From a virus, in IMG/VR virus record IMGVR_UViG_3300035698_009525, positions 1 to 33,657 of that record: 33,657 bases of DNA. One strand, 5' to 3'. The position numbers were made by a program, and so were the translations under genes. The notes beneath the pieces were generated by a model. The model was not told where the DNA came from. It made no database searches and was given only the letters and a program-made list of their open reading frames with translations. The first letter of the stretch is position 1. Each line of letters opens with the position of its first letter. This document shows, piece after piece, positions 17,440 to 22,947 of the stretch.

Positions 17440-17942
17440 TCAATCGTCCTCGACTTCCTCTACATCAATAACCTCTGGACCATTCAACCGGCTAGCAATA
17501 CGCTCTTTCAAAACTTCAAAACTTAAATTGCCATAAATGTTAATCTCGTTATTGTTCCCGCCGCCCCTTACAGGTGCATCCAATCCAAACATCTTTCGCT
17601 GGGCTTCCAGTGTCTTCAATATCAAATTGCATCCAGCAACCTGCAACTTGGGATCGTCAAGCATCCCTTCTGCCTTTGATAAAAGCTTTGCGTACTGCTT
17701 GGATATCTTATGCTTTAATAAGTCCGAATCTTCCGCTGTGCTTTCCTGTAATAACCGCTTAACCCACTTATGAATAGTTGACTTAGACACGCCATCTCTA
17801 TCGGCTATCTCATCAAATGTCATCCCTGCTAGTCTATCCTCAACCCAACCTTTTGCATTGGCTCTTTGACTTATAGCATGCTCGCCGGTAATCCCACCGC
17901 GACAAACATCATTGTGGCTTATTGTTTTTTTTTTAATGTCAT
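17440..17942 (-). CDS. terS: Terminase small subunit, start split by A10 run
   Basis: DNA-recognition subunit with an N-terminal helix-turn-helix (Phe-Asp-Glu-Ile-Ala-Asp-Arg-Asp-Gly-Val-Ser-Lys-Ser-Thr-Ile-His-Lys-Trp) and a helical C-terminal part ending in an acidic tail. A continuous frame of 127 aa starts at ATG 17823, inside the HTH. Upstream of it the same frame is protein-like (Gly-Glu-His-Ala-Ile-Ser-Gln-Arg-Ala-Asn-Ala-Lys-Gly-Trp) but has no ATG, GTG or TTG. ATG 17942 lies in the other frame and leads into ten A; slipping back one base, or one added A in the RNA, joins the two into about 167 aa. Either transcript slippage or translational frameshifting occurs, or the base count of the run is wrong. 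Confidence 0.8.
17925..17934 (-). other. A10 homopolymer at the terS start, slippage site or sequencing indel
   Basis: On the minus strand ten A follow ATG ACA TT. In the zero frame the ATG at 17942 reads seven codons and stops. An RNA with eleven A, or a -1 ribosomal shift, gives the full small subunit. Runs of nine or more A are known substrates for RNA-polymerase slippage; homopolymer miscounts are also common in sequencing. Confidence 0.7.
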
Positions 17943-17960
17943 AGTATTCTAAATTGTTTA

Positions 17961-18047
17961 TGGCGGAAAGTTAAGGAATCGAACCTTCACGCAATTATAC
18001 GTGGCTACGGTATTCAACACCGATTGTTCCCTTGAACACAACTTTCC
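17961..18047 (-). tRNA. tRNA-Ser(UGA)
   Basis: 87-base cloverleaf on the minus strand. The seven-pair acceptor GGAAAGT / ACTTTCC is perfect, the discriminator is G, and CCA is encoded at 17963-17961. The long variable arm has CACG / CGTG pairing, which with the G discriminator indicates serine. The anticodon loop is GTTGAAT, giving UGA. The T arm is AAGG-TTCGATT-CCTT with the outermost pair mismatched. The D arm is short (TGTT / AACA with a six-base loop) and one anticodon-stem pair is mismatched, so it may be a weakened or phage-adapted tRNA. It ends 18 bases before the terS ATG and is probably cut from the late transcript. Confidence 0.85.
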
Positions 18048-18146
18048 AGTTATATCTAAACCTATTTCGCACACATAATAACAAATTATATCAATTAATC
18101 AACATAATATATCATGTAACATGCTATATATTAACAACTTATATAA

Positions 18147-18174
18147 CCTAGTGTAATCTATTGCAACCCACTAT
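18147..18174 (-). promoter_or_regulatory. Putative late promoter element upstream of tRNA-terS
   Basis: Minus-strand element with GGTTGCAAT followed by AGATTACACTAGG, about 100 bases upstream of the tRNA. It matches the element upstream of scaffold (13285-13311) at 22 of 27 positions. The -10-like part (TGCAAT) is poorer than its partner (TATAAT) and no -35 is visible, so an activator would be needed. The TTACACTAG core also flanks attP. Confidence 0.6.
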
Positions 18175-18357
18175 CAGCAAAATTTTTTATTTTTTTTTAT
18201 TTTCTAAATGCCGTTTTCAAAAAATGGTCCGTTTATTCGTGGGGTTAAACTCCCGAATATGGGTCTCTGGATCTCGGGTGGGGGTGGTCTTCGTGCTGTT
18301 TGTACCATGTTCGTAACTTAGATTTGATGGCTTTTGTACTGGAAAAAGGGTGGTTGT

Positions 18358-18378
18358 GGGATACTATCCCCCGGGGAT
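18358..18378. repeat. Two overlapping perfect palindromes
   Basis: GGGATA-C-TATCCC at 18358-18370 and ATCCCC-C-GGGGAT at 18366-18378 share five bases. As RNA only one of the two could form at a time; as DNA they could be adjacent dimer-binding sites. They are the most GC-rich spot of the region. Confidence 0.6.
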
Positions 18379-18431
18379 TAACAAACAATAGTCAATGTTT
18401 ATAGGCTTATCGTGTTTTAAAGGTGCGAATA

Positions 18432-18489
18432 CTTAGACAAAAATTAGACAATGGCAAAAGTTAGACAAAACGCAAATCGTCTAACTTTT
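18432..18489. repeat. TTAGACAA site cluster with 11-bp inverted repeat
   Basis: Three direct copies of nTTAGACAA (18432-18440, 18443-18451 exact ATTAGACAA, 18460-18468) and one inverted GTCTAA at 18479. The last two form the perfect stem AAAAGTTAGAC / GTCTAACTTTT (18456-18466 and 18479-18489, loop 12). ATTAGACAA is the reverse complement of the attP arm motif TTGTCTAAT, so the same protein may bind here. Confidence 0.6.
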
Positions 18490-18523
18490 AAACGCCCTCG
18501 ACCACGGACACTCTGGTTAACTT

Positions 18524-18555
18524 TAGCAAGATAGTACTATAACTAGCAAGATAGT
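18524..18555. repeat. Direct repeat TAGCAAGATAGT, two copies 20 bp apart
   Basis: Exact 12-base copies at 18524-18535 and 18544-18555, starting 20 bases (about two helical turns) apart. The first runs into ATAGTACTAT, a short palindrome. Looks like a pair of protein-binding sites; the protein is unknown. Confidence 0.5.
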
Positions 18556-18934
18556 TATATAATATCTAAGCTGTTTATTCTCAATTGTTTAGATACATTA
18601 GCATTAATTATATATGATTATTATGTATACGCTTTTAAACCACCGTAAACGCCCTTTAAATCAATTTGTTTGTGTTTTAGTACACAGACAAGCATAATAC
18701 AGAGTTATTCAACTTAAAGGCTATTGTGCTTCAATTTAATAACACATTACCACAACAATCATTTATCACATGTACAGGATATGTTTATATTGAATACCCT
18801 GGAGCCTTTTGATTATGTATTAGTTTTGTTTCCTGAAAGTAGTGGTTAGAGAAAGTGCTTACAGAGGATTTGATTTGATGATGTTAATTGCATTTGATTT
18901 GTTGAGTTGATTCTTTTGTTTCGATTTTGATTAG

Positions 18935-19003
18935 TTTGTTTGATAGCAAAAATAAAGTAAGTAGCGAAGCGTGAAGCTACTTTACTTTTTGACTATCACA
19001 AAC
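18935..19003. terminator. Long hairpin, probable bidirectional terminator
   Basis: Inner stem of 12 pairs with one bulge, AAAGTAAGTAGC against GCTACTTTACTTT (18954-18965 and 18976-18988), loop GAAGCGTGAA, with a T-run at 18986-18990. Outer arms GATAG / CTATC and GTTTG / CAAAC can extend it across 18935-19003. It would stop leftward transcription from the repressor operon as well as any rightward transcript. Confidence 0.55.
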
Positions 19004-19217
19004 AATCTTTATGTGTGTATCTGTATATATTTATATATGCAGGTTTGTTGCGGTCGCGTTTTTATTTGCAAGTTGTTTGTATTTAGTTGTTTACAAGAGA
19101 GAATTACAAAAAAATGTCATTTACTGCTTCAGATTGTTGTTAGTCAAGTACTTATGGCTTATATGGTGTAAAAACAGGCGGTTTTCTTTGAACATTTAAT
19201 TTTAGCTACCATTTACT

Positions 19218-19252
19218 TTTATAAAAGTCGTCATTACCAACGACTTAGAGAA
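19218..19252 (+). repeat. Hairpin repeat family, copy A (partial)
   Basis: Shares TTATAAAAGTCGTCA with copies B and C, then diverges. It forms the hairpin AAGTCGT / ACGACTT (19225-19231, 19240-19246) and is preceded by the palindrome ACTTTTATAAAAGT (19215-19228). Confidence 0.5.
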
Positions 19253-19322
19253 CTAAAAGAGGCTTAATTATAGCATATTCAAACAAAATGATTGATATTG
19301 TTTTAATTTCAAACATAAAAAA

Positions 19323-19365
19323 AGTTATAAAAGTCGTCACTGGTAAAGGCTTATGACTTTTTAAA
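19323..19365 (+). repeat. Hairpin repeat family, copy B
   Basis: 43-base unit identical to copy C at 35 positions. It contains the inverted repeat AAAAGTC / GACTTTT around a 19-base loop, ending in a T-run. Starts 95 bases before copy C. Confidence 0.6.
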
Positions 19366-19417
19366 TGTATTAGAAATGGTTAAATTAGACTATTCCAGTC
19401 AATATTTTACATTTTGA

Positions 19418-19460
19418 AGTTGTAAGAGTCGTCATTGATAAGGACTTATGACTATTTAAG
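19418..19460 (+). repeat. Hairpin repeat family, copy C
   Basis: 43-base unit, 35 of 43 identical to copy B; the inverted repeat is weaker here (AGAGTC against GACTAT). Lies just downstream of the small gene following the repressor. The spacing of about 100 bases is unlike CRISPR or tight iterons. Confidence 0.6.
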
Positions 19461-19595
19461 CTGTTTTGTAATACACATTAATAAAGCATAAATGATATAT
19501 CTTTGAAAAGATGCATAAAAAACAGTATAAAACTCACGTTAAAACTACTAGTAAGTTTGTTGTGATGATATAAGCCTTTTTCACTATAAATGTAA

Positions 19596-19760
19596 TCACA
19601 TTTTCTCCAGCCTATTTTTCCATGAATGTTTGACCGAATGTTTAGCCATTTCCTTATCAATATCATATTCATTTCTGATAGATTGAATGATGGGATATAT
19701 ATGAGCAACATCCTCGTTTATTTCAAAGTCCCTGCCATTGAATTTATTATTAATACTCAT
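19596..19760 (-). CDS. Small protein overlapping repressor 3' end
   Basis: Product of 54 aa from ATG 19760, which lies inside the last codons of the repressor (11-base overlap), so translation may be coupled by termination-reinitiation. The sequence is polar, with His-, Lys- and Glu-rich segments and no membrane segment. It has no obvious Shine-Dalgarno site. It could be a lysogeny-expressed accessory or immunity protein. A second frame covering 19478-19711 overlaps it on the same strand but is Phe/Ile/Leu-rich and less protein-like. Confidence 0.4.
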   Translation of the reverse strand: MSINNKFNGRDFEINEDVAHIYPIIQSIRNEYDIDKEMAKHSVKHSWKNRLEKM

Positions 19761-20289
19761 CAGGTAAAAGTTTATTGTCCTTTTGAGCAAAGACCTTAAA
19801 CAGTACCGTTCCGTCAGTCATCTGGACAACCACACGCTTCCCATGAGTTGGAAATATAGAACGGCACAAAACAATATTACCAGCTGGATACCAAGGCGAC
19901 ATACTATCGCCAGTGATCTTAATAGCGAAATCGGTATCTTTAGCGTTTGGAAAATAGACCACATCATCACTATAATTATCCACATAATCAGGTAATACAT
20001 TATTATCTATAGTATCAGCCGCTGCAATGCTAACAACCTTAACCGCTACCCATTCCTTAGAGTTTACTGGTCGGACGTTAGAGCGTTTAACCGCATCTAT
20101 ATAAGGGGCAAGTATAGGCTCTATGCGTTCCCATGTTTTATCTTCAAAGTATGATACTTTTTCATTCATGATTTTACTCATGTGACCTTTTGAAAGCTCT
20201 AATATCCGTCCCATTTCAGCGTTAGAACTATGGCATCTAGTTCTAAAATGATGTAAAGCAAGAAAAACATGTTCATCTATTATTTTCAT
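19750..20289 (-). CDS. CI-like phage repressor, S24 peptidase fold
   Basis: Product of 179 aa from ATG 20289. A GTG in frame at 20331 is excluded because it lies at the -10 box, upstream of the expected RNA start. An N-terminal helix-turn-helix lies at about residues 15-45. The C-terminal LexA/CI-type domain has Ile-Thr-Gly-Asp-Ser-Met with catalytic Ser129, and Lys165 in Leu-Phe-Lys-Val-Phe. No Ala-Gly or Cys-Gly pair is visible in the linker (70-115), where self-cleavage would occur, so induction by RecA-stimulated autocleavage is uncertain and an antirepressor is an alternative. It should bind the TGTCAAA operators upstream and keep the early promoter off. Confidence 0.88.
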   Translation of the reverse strand: MKIIDEHVFLALHHFRTRCHSSNAEMGRILELSKGHMSKIMNEKVSYFEDKTWERIEPILAPYIDAVKRSNVRPVNSKEWVAVKVVSIAAADTIDNNVLPDYVDNYSDDVVYFPNAKDTDFAIKITGDSMSPWYPAGNIVLCRSIFPTHGKRVVVQMTDGTVLFKVFAQKDNKLLPDEY

Positions 20290-20322
20290 TTTAGCCCCAT
20301 TTCTATTGGTTTTGTTTCCTGT

Positions 20323-20351
20323 ATTATACACTATTCTTTTTATTTTGTCAA
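20323..20351 (-). promoter_or_regulatory. Repressor promoter, full sigma70 consensus
   Basis: On the minus strand TTGACA (20351-20346) and TATAAT (20328-20323) with exactly 17 bases between. The RNA should start near 20316, giving a leader of about 27 bases before the repressor ATG. The -35 box contains one of the operator half-sites, so the repressor can regulate its own gene. Confidence 0.9.
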
Positions 20352-20385
20352 AAAAATGTCAAAAAAATGTCAAAACCATTTGACA
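20346..20385. promoter_or_regulatory. Repressor operator array
   Basis: TGTCAAA half-sites at 20346, 20357 and 20368, each 11 bp apart (same face of the helix), and an inverted TTTGACA at 20379-20385. The last two make the perfect 18-bp palindrome TGTCAAA-ACCA-TTTGACA (20368-20385). The array covers the -35 boxes of both divergent promoters. Confidence 0.85.
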
Positions 20386-20408
20386 AAGTTTCCAGTACGT
20401 GATACCAT
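20380..20408 (+). promoter_or_regulatory. Rightward early promoter
   Basis: TTGACA (20380-20385), 17-base spacer, TACCAT (20403-20408). The -35 lies within the operator palindrome, so repressor binding would block it. It drives the early operon, the first gene of which starts at 20440. Confidence 0.8.
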
Positions 20409-20439
20409 TCGGTTGTTTTTAAGTAAAGAAAGGTAAAAT

Positions 20440-20601
20440 ATGGCGAAGAAAAACAAGAGACCCGAGATACCGTTTTCATCACACAAACGTGTTAAAACGG
20501 TAGCAAAAAGGGATGGTCAAGGGAATTTACCCAATTTTTATAGTACTATTATAAATCTTGGGTTAGCTCAATACGAAGCTAACAAAAAATTTTTCTCGTA
20601 A
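20440..20601 (+). CDS. Small basic protein in Cro position
   Basis: Product of 53 aa, first gene after the rightward early promoter; AAAGG lies seven bases before ATG. The N-terminus is strongly basic (MAKKNKRPEI), followed by Lys-Arg-Val-Lys-Thr-Val and a helical end with Tyr-Ser-Thr-Ile-Ile-Asn-Leu-Gly-Leu. A short beta strand then helices would fit a ribbon-helix-helix regulator, and the position is that of Cro, but I cannot confirm the fold. Its stop codon lies in a hairpin. Confidence 0.6.
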   Translation: MAKKNKRPEIPFSSHKRVKTVAKRDGQGNLPNFYSTIINLGLAQYEANKKFFS

Positions 20602-20619
20602 GGTTTCGTGTACGAGAAA
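20592..20619 (+). promoter_or_regulatory. Hairpin overlapping stop of first early gene
   Basis: Nine-pair stem TTTCTCGTA / TACGAGAAA with a ten-base loop. An alternative weaker pairing GTTTC / GAAAC (20603-20620) uses the same 3' arm. No U-tract follows, so it is not an intrinsic terminator; attenuation, antitermination or a protein-binding role is possible. Confidence 0.45.
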
Positions 20620-20652
20620 CAATAATTAATAAAAAAGTATGGAGAAAAGATT

Positions 20653-21042
20653 ATGACAGAAGAAAAAGAAAAAGATAACAGTCCAATTTTAACAGAATTG
20701 ATTATGGAACGTGTTAGTTCTTTATCATTGTTTGAACAGGCTAACTTATTGGCTTGGATTGAAAGACCACCTAAAAAGGTTTATTCACCAGAAGAAAAGA
20801 TAGTTCGTTATGAAGAGTTAAAAAGACTTAGAAAAGTTGAAAGAGATAAAAGAAACGCATCAGTCCAGCAAGAGTTGATTGATACTTATGACACGATAAG
20901 AGAAAACGACCCAATTGTGACTATTGCAAAACTAGCAGATCATCTTGGAGTAAGTGATGCCAGCATCCGCACACGCCTAAAGAAGAATCGTGATTTCATC
21001 AATGAAAAGGGTGTAGTAGCAAAGAGGGTGCCATCATGCTAA
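20653..21042 (+). CDS. Early regulator with winged-helix domain duplicated in the primase
   Basis: Product of 129 aa with a GGAG site. Residues 1-70 are charged and helical. Residues 72-129 form a helix-turn-helix with Asp-Pro-Ile-Val-Thr-Ile-Ala-Lys-Leu-Ala-Asp-His-Leu-Gly-Val-Ser-Asp-Ala, nearly the same as the C-terminal 58 residues of the primase-helicase at 27544-29751. The two proteins probably recognise the same DNA, for example the origin. It may be an early transcription or replication regulator. Its 3' end overlaps the next gene by seven bases. Confidence 0.7.
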   Translation: MTEEKEKDNSPILTELIMERVSSLSLFEQANLLAWIERPPKKVYSPEEKIVRYEELKRLRKVERDKRNASVQQELIDTYDTIRENDPIVTIAKLADHLGVSDASIRTRLKKNRDFINEKGVVAKRVPSC

Positions 21043-21266
21043 GTCTCAATTTTTTAGAGTGCCAGCACAGAGCCAGACAGTTTGATGGGGGATTACTTCC
21101 TAAAGACTGTCTGGACATGATGAGCATGGTTTATGGTTCAGATGATCTTAGATCACTGAACAAGGCTAAGTTATGCGTAAAGGTTCAGATGCTTTTGCGT
21201 GCAGGAAATTCAGCCACAGATATTAAAGCTGTAAAATCAGCAGTAACAGAATGGAGAAAGTCATGA
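21036..21266 (+). CDS. Small early protein, unknown
   Basis: Product of 76 aa, overlapping the preceding regulator by 7 bases and the following 24-aa peptide by 3. Mostly helical, with two Cys (9 and 25) and a final Thr-Glu-Trp-Arg-Lys-Ser. No motif recognised. Likely real because it is locked between coupled genes in a compact operon. Confidence 0.5.
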   Translation: MLSLNFLECQHRARQFDGGLLPKDCLDMMSMVYGSDDLRSLNKAKLCVKVQMLLRAGNSATDIKAVKSAVTEWRKS

Positions 21267-21337
21267 AAATATTAGTAATAGCCTGGATCATCTTCGTGGT
21301 CTTGTTAATGGTTCTTATGCCAGAGGTGAGGATATGA
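21263..21337 (+). CDS. 24-aa membrane peptide
   Basis: ATG 21263 overlaps the previous stop as ATGA, and its own TGA overlaps the next start as ATGA. The product is one hydrophobic helix (MKILVIAWIIFVVLLMVLMP) followed by Glu-Val-Arg-Ile. The double ATGA coupling is the main evidence that it is translated. It may be a small membrane effector, or simply a translational link. Confidence 0.5.
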   Translation: MKILVIAWIIFVVLLMVLMPEVRI

Positions 21338-21573
21338 GAAAAACACCTAACATTAGCGTAAGTTATTATGAGGGCGATTTGCAAATAGATTATGACTGTC
21401 CAGAAAAGCATTGTAAATATGGATTCTACGACATAATGCCTAAACAGAAGGACGCTGTTTGTTGTTTCTATAATTATAAATGTGACAATCAACTAGCACA
21501 ATTTAATGCTTTAGATGAACTAAATAAGAAGCTAACTAAAGAACTAGACAAATTAATAATTGAGGAAGAATAA
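21334..21573 (+). CDS. Small cysteine-containing early protein
   Basis: Product of 79 aa. Cysteines at 22, 27, 43, 44 and 50, with His26, could bind a metal. The C-terminal 25 residues form a charged helix (Leu-Asn-Lys-Lys-Leu-Thr-Lys-Glu-Leu). It overlaps the genes on both sides. Family not recognised; a zinc-binding anti-host or regulatory peptide is possible. Confidence 0.5.
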   Translation: MRKTPNISVSYYEGDLQIDYDCPEKHCKYGFYDIMPKQKDAVCCFYNYKCDNQLAQFNALDELNKKLTKELDKLIIEEE

Positions 21574-21800
21574 TGGAATCAACGCACAGAATCAAGGGCG
21601 AGATATACGAGATAGGCGGTAAAGAAAATTGCACAATATGGATAATGTCTTTTGATGATGACATACCTGTTTATGCAAGTCCTCTACAGGTAAAAGAAGC
21701 TATTGAGCAAGGTATTCAACTTAGCCCCGGTGATAAGGTTCACATTCAAGCAGTAGTAATTTGTAACAAGTTCTGGGTAAAAGAATTCATAAAGGTGTAA
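21573..21800 (+). CDS. Small early protein, unknown
   Basis: Product of 75 aa, beta-rich in the first half and at the end (Val-His-Ile-Gln-Ala-Val-Val-Ile), with a central helix. The ATG shares one base with the previous stop. The Gly-Asp-Lys-Val-His-Ile phrase near residue 53 is typical of small OB- or SH3-like barrels, but I cannot name a family. Confidence 0.5.
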   Translation: MESTHRIKGEIYEIGGKENCTIWIMSFDDDIPVYASPLQVKEAIEQGIQLSPGDKVHIQAVVICNKFWVKEFIKV

Positions 21801-21802
21801 CT

Positions 21803-22321
21803 ATGAAAAAACAAAAATATAAAGGAGTAGAATACTTCTTAATCGACAAGTATGAAGCATATTCAATCATTGATGGGCGTGTTCCTGAAGGACTTTTCTT
21901 GGAAGATGCCGGCAACAGATGGGTTGCCATCGACAATCTATCAGGTAACGCTTACACAGAAGATTTTAGGCTCAAGACATCGGCGATGCTATGGCTGTGC
22001 GGGCGAATGATGGACGAATTGCCAGTATGTCCCCTATGTTTTCAGGAGTTCTATTCAACAATAGACATGGAGTTTGATTGGACATATACAACTCAATGGG
22101 CTCACTATGAATGCATAGATACACTCAACAGAATGAGCTCATCCGAACAAAACATTTTCAACACAGCAAGAAAGTCTCTCGTCAAAATAATGAAATTTGG
22201 AAGCCATGACAGTGACCAACCTTATGAGCTAAAACGGCAGATTTTCGACTACTTCAATGTAAAACTTGATGTATGCCAACCAAACAAAAACGAAAATAGA
22301 GGAAGGTTATCACTACAATGA
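21803..22321 (+). CDS. Early protein with zinc-finger-like motif
   Basis: Product of 172 aa. Cys76-X2-Cys79 and His101-X2-Cys104 suggest a treble-clef or similar zinc site in the middle, in a Trp/Tyr-rich context. The C-terminal about 60 residues are basic and helical. Its stop overlaps the next start (ATGA). It may bind DNA or RNA, or a host protein. Family not recognised. Confidence 0.55.
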   Translation: MKKQKYKGVEYFLIDKYEAYSIIDGRVPEGLFLEDAGNRWVAIDNLSGNAYTEDFRLKTSAMLWLCGRMMDELPVCPLCFQEFYSTIDMEFDWTYTTQWAHYECIDTLNRMSSSEQNIFNTARKSLVKIMKFGSHDSDQPYELKRQIFDYFNVKLDVCQPNKNENRGRLSLQ

Positions 22322-22488
22322 GAATTAAAAAATCAGGCACAAAAAAAACAGACTACTTAAGCGTAGTCCAGGGCGGACAAGGACGAGATGAAGATAACAT
22401 AGTAGAGGCTGCAATGGCTGTACTTTTAGTTATCACGGTGGGAGTGGTTGTTATGGTCGCTCACTATCTAATCAATTTAGTTAAATAA
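22318..22488 (+). CDS. Small single-pass membrane protein
   Basis: Product of 56 aa from ATG 22318, coupled to the previous gene through ATGA. A basic, soluble N-terminus of about 30 residues is followed by one transmembrane helix (about 33-54: Ala-Met-Ala-Val-Leu-Leu-Val-Ile-Thr-Val-Gly-Val-Val). Possible superinfection exclusion or host-takeover peptide, function unknown. Confidence 0.55.
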   Translation: MRIKKSGTKKTDYLSVVQGGQGRDEDNIVEAAMAVLLVITVGVVVMVAHYLINLVK

Positions 22489-22543
22489 TTTACAGTGTTC
22501 AACAATTAACCAGGAGAAGCCTATAAGAATGACAGACAAGTAA

Positions 22544-22561
22544 CTTAGACAAATTAGACAG
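22544..22561 (+). repeat. Tandem TTAGACA sites in the early operon
   Basis: CTTAGACAA (22544-22552) and ATTAGACAG (22553-22561) lie head to tail in the 121-base gap between early genes. They resemble the cluster at 18.43 kb and, inverted, the attP arm sites. The gap has no other feature apart from an AAGGA-type site before the next gene. Confidence 0.5.
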
Positions 22562-22609
22562 CCAAAGGTTAATCAATCAAACAAACGCATAAAGCGAAAG
22601 GAAAAGAAG

Positions 22610-22894
22610 ATGGAGACAATGGAAAGTTACGACAAAGAACGGGAAGGACAAAGACACCTACTGGAAACAATAGGTAACACCGCATCATCACATGTAAAAA
22701 GTCTACTAAGTGAAGAAGGCTTTAAGATGCTCTATAAGAATAAGAAAATCAGCATCACACTAACTTTATCAGTTAGTCAATTCTCAAGTAAAGAATATGG
22801 ATTTGATGGCTCTTGTAAGATTGATTCAAAAGAGACAGCAAAAGAGTTAGTTGAGTATGTCAGCGTAGATGATCAACTTGATTTAGGAATATAA
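22610..22894 (+). CDS. Hypothetical early protein
   Basis: Product of 94 aa with an AAGGAAAAG site. The N-terminal half is helical and charged; the C-terminal half contains two likely beta strands (Ile-Ser-Ile-Thr-Leu-Thr-Leu-Ser-Val) and a helix. It precedes the recombination genes and may be part of the same module. No family recognised. Confidence 0.5.
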   Translation: METMESYDKEREGQRHLLETIGNTASSHVKSLLSEEGFKMLYKNKKISITLTLSVSQFSSKEYGFDGSCKIDSKETAKELVEYVSVDDQLDLGI

Positions 22895-22908
22895 AAAAAT
22901 AAAACGCC

Positions 22909-22947
22909 GGGGCGTGCACTCTTGCCGACCCATAAAGGAAACAAACA
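22909..22947 (+). promoter_or_regulatory. Hairpin-RBS cassette 1 (before SMC-like ATPase)
   Basis: Stem GGG-CG-(T)-GCA / TGC-CG-(A)-CCC with loop CTCT, then ATAAAGGAAACAAA and the ATG. An overlapping upstream stem ACGCC / GGCGT is an alternative fold. One of five related cassettes. Confidence 0.7.

Larger units (their letters stand above)
18048..19595 (-). other. 1.5-kb region without convincing genes, rich in repeats and hairpins
   Basis: No frame here has a good ribosome binding site and protein-like sequence. It lies downstream of the repressor gene and upstream of the late leader. It holds the late promoter-like element, overlapping palindromes at 18358-18378, TTAGACAA sites and an 11-base hairpin at 18432-18489, a 12-base direct repeat at 18524-18555, a C-poor tract at about 18871-18946, a long hairpin at 18935-19003, and repeat units at about 19218, 19323 and 19418. 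The plus strand is G/T-rich here, unlike its flanks. A replication origin, a repressor-transcript terminator zone or untranslated RNAs are possible contents. Confidence 0.6.

Noticed and set aside
18208-18321. 37-aa plus-strand frame with Gly-rich segment
   Set aside because: No ribosome binding site or promoter, and the alternative frame there is equally open.
18971-19199. Two overlapping plus-strand frames of 62-66 aa
   Set aside because: No ribosome binding site, Cys/Phe/Leu-rich composition, and the first begins inside the long hairpin.
19218-19460. CRISPR array
   Set aside because: Only three diverged repeats with about 55-60-base gaps, and no cas genes.
19478-19711. 77-aa minus-strand frame
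   Set aside because: Overlaps the better-supported 54-aa gene in another frame, and its Phe/Ile/Leu/His composition looks like AT-rich noise.
20290-20331. Upstream GTG start for the repressor
   Set aside because: The GTG lies next to the TATAAT box, upstream of the expected RNA start.
20592-20619. Intrinsic terminator after the first early gene
   Set aside because: No U-tract follows, and the early operon continues.
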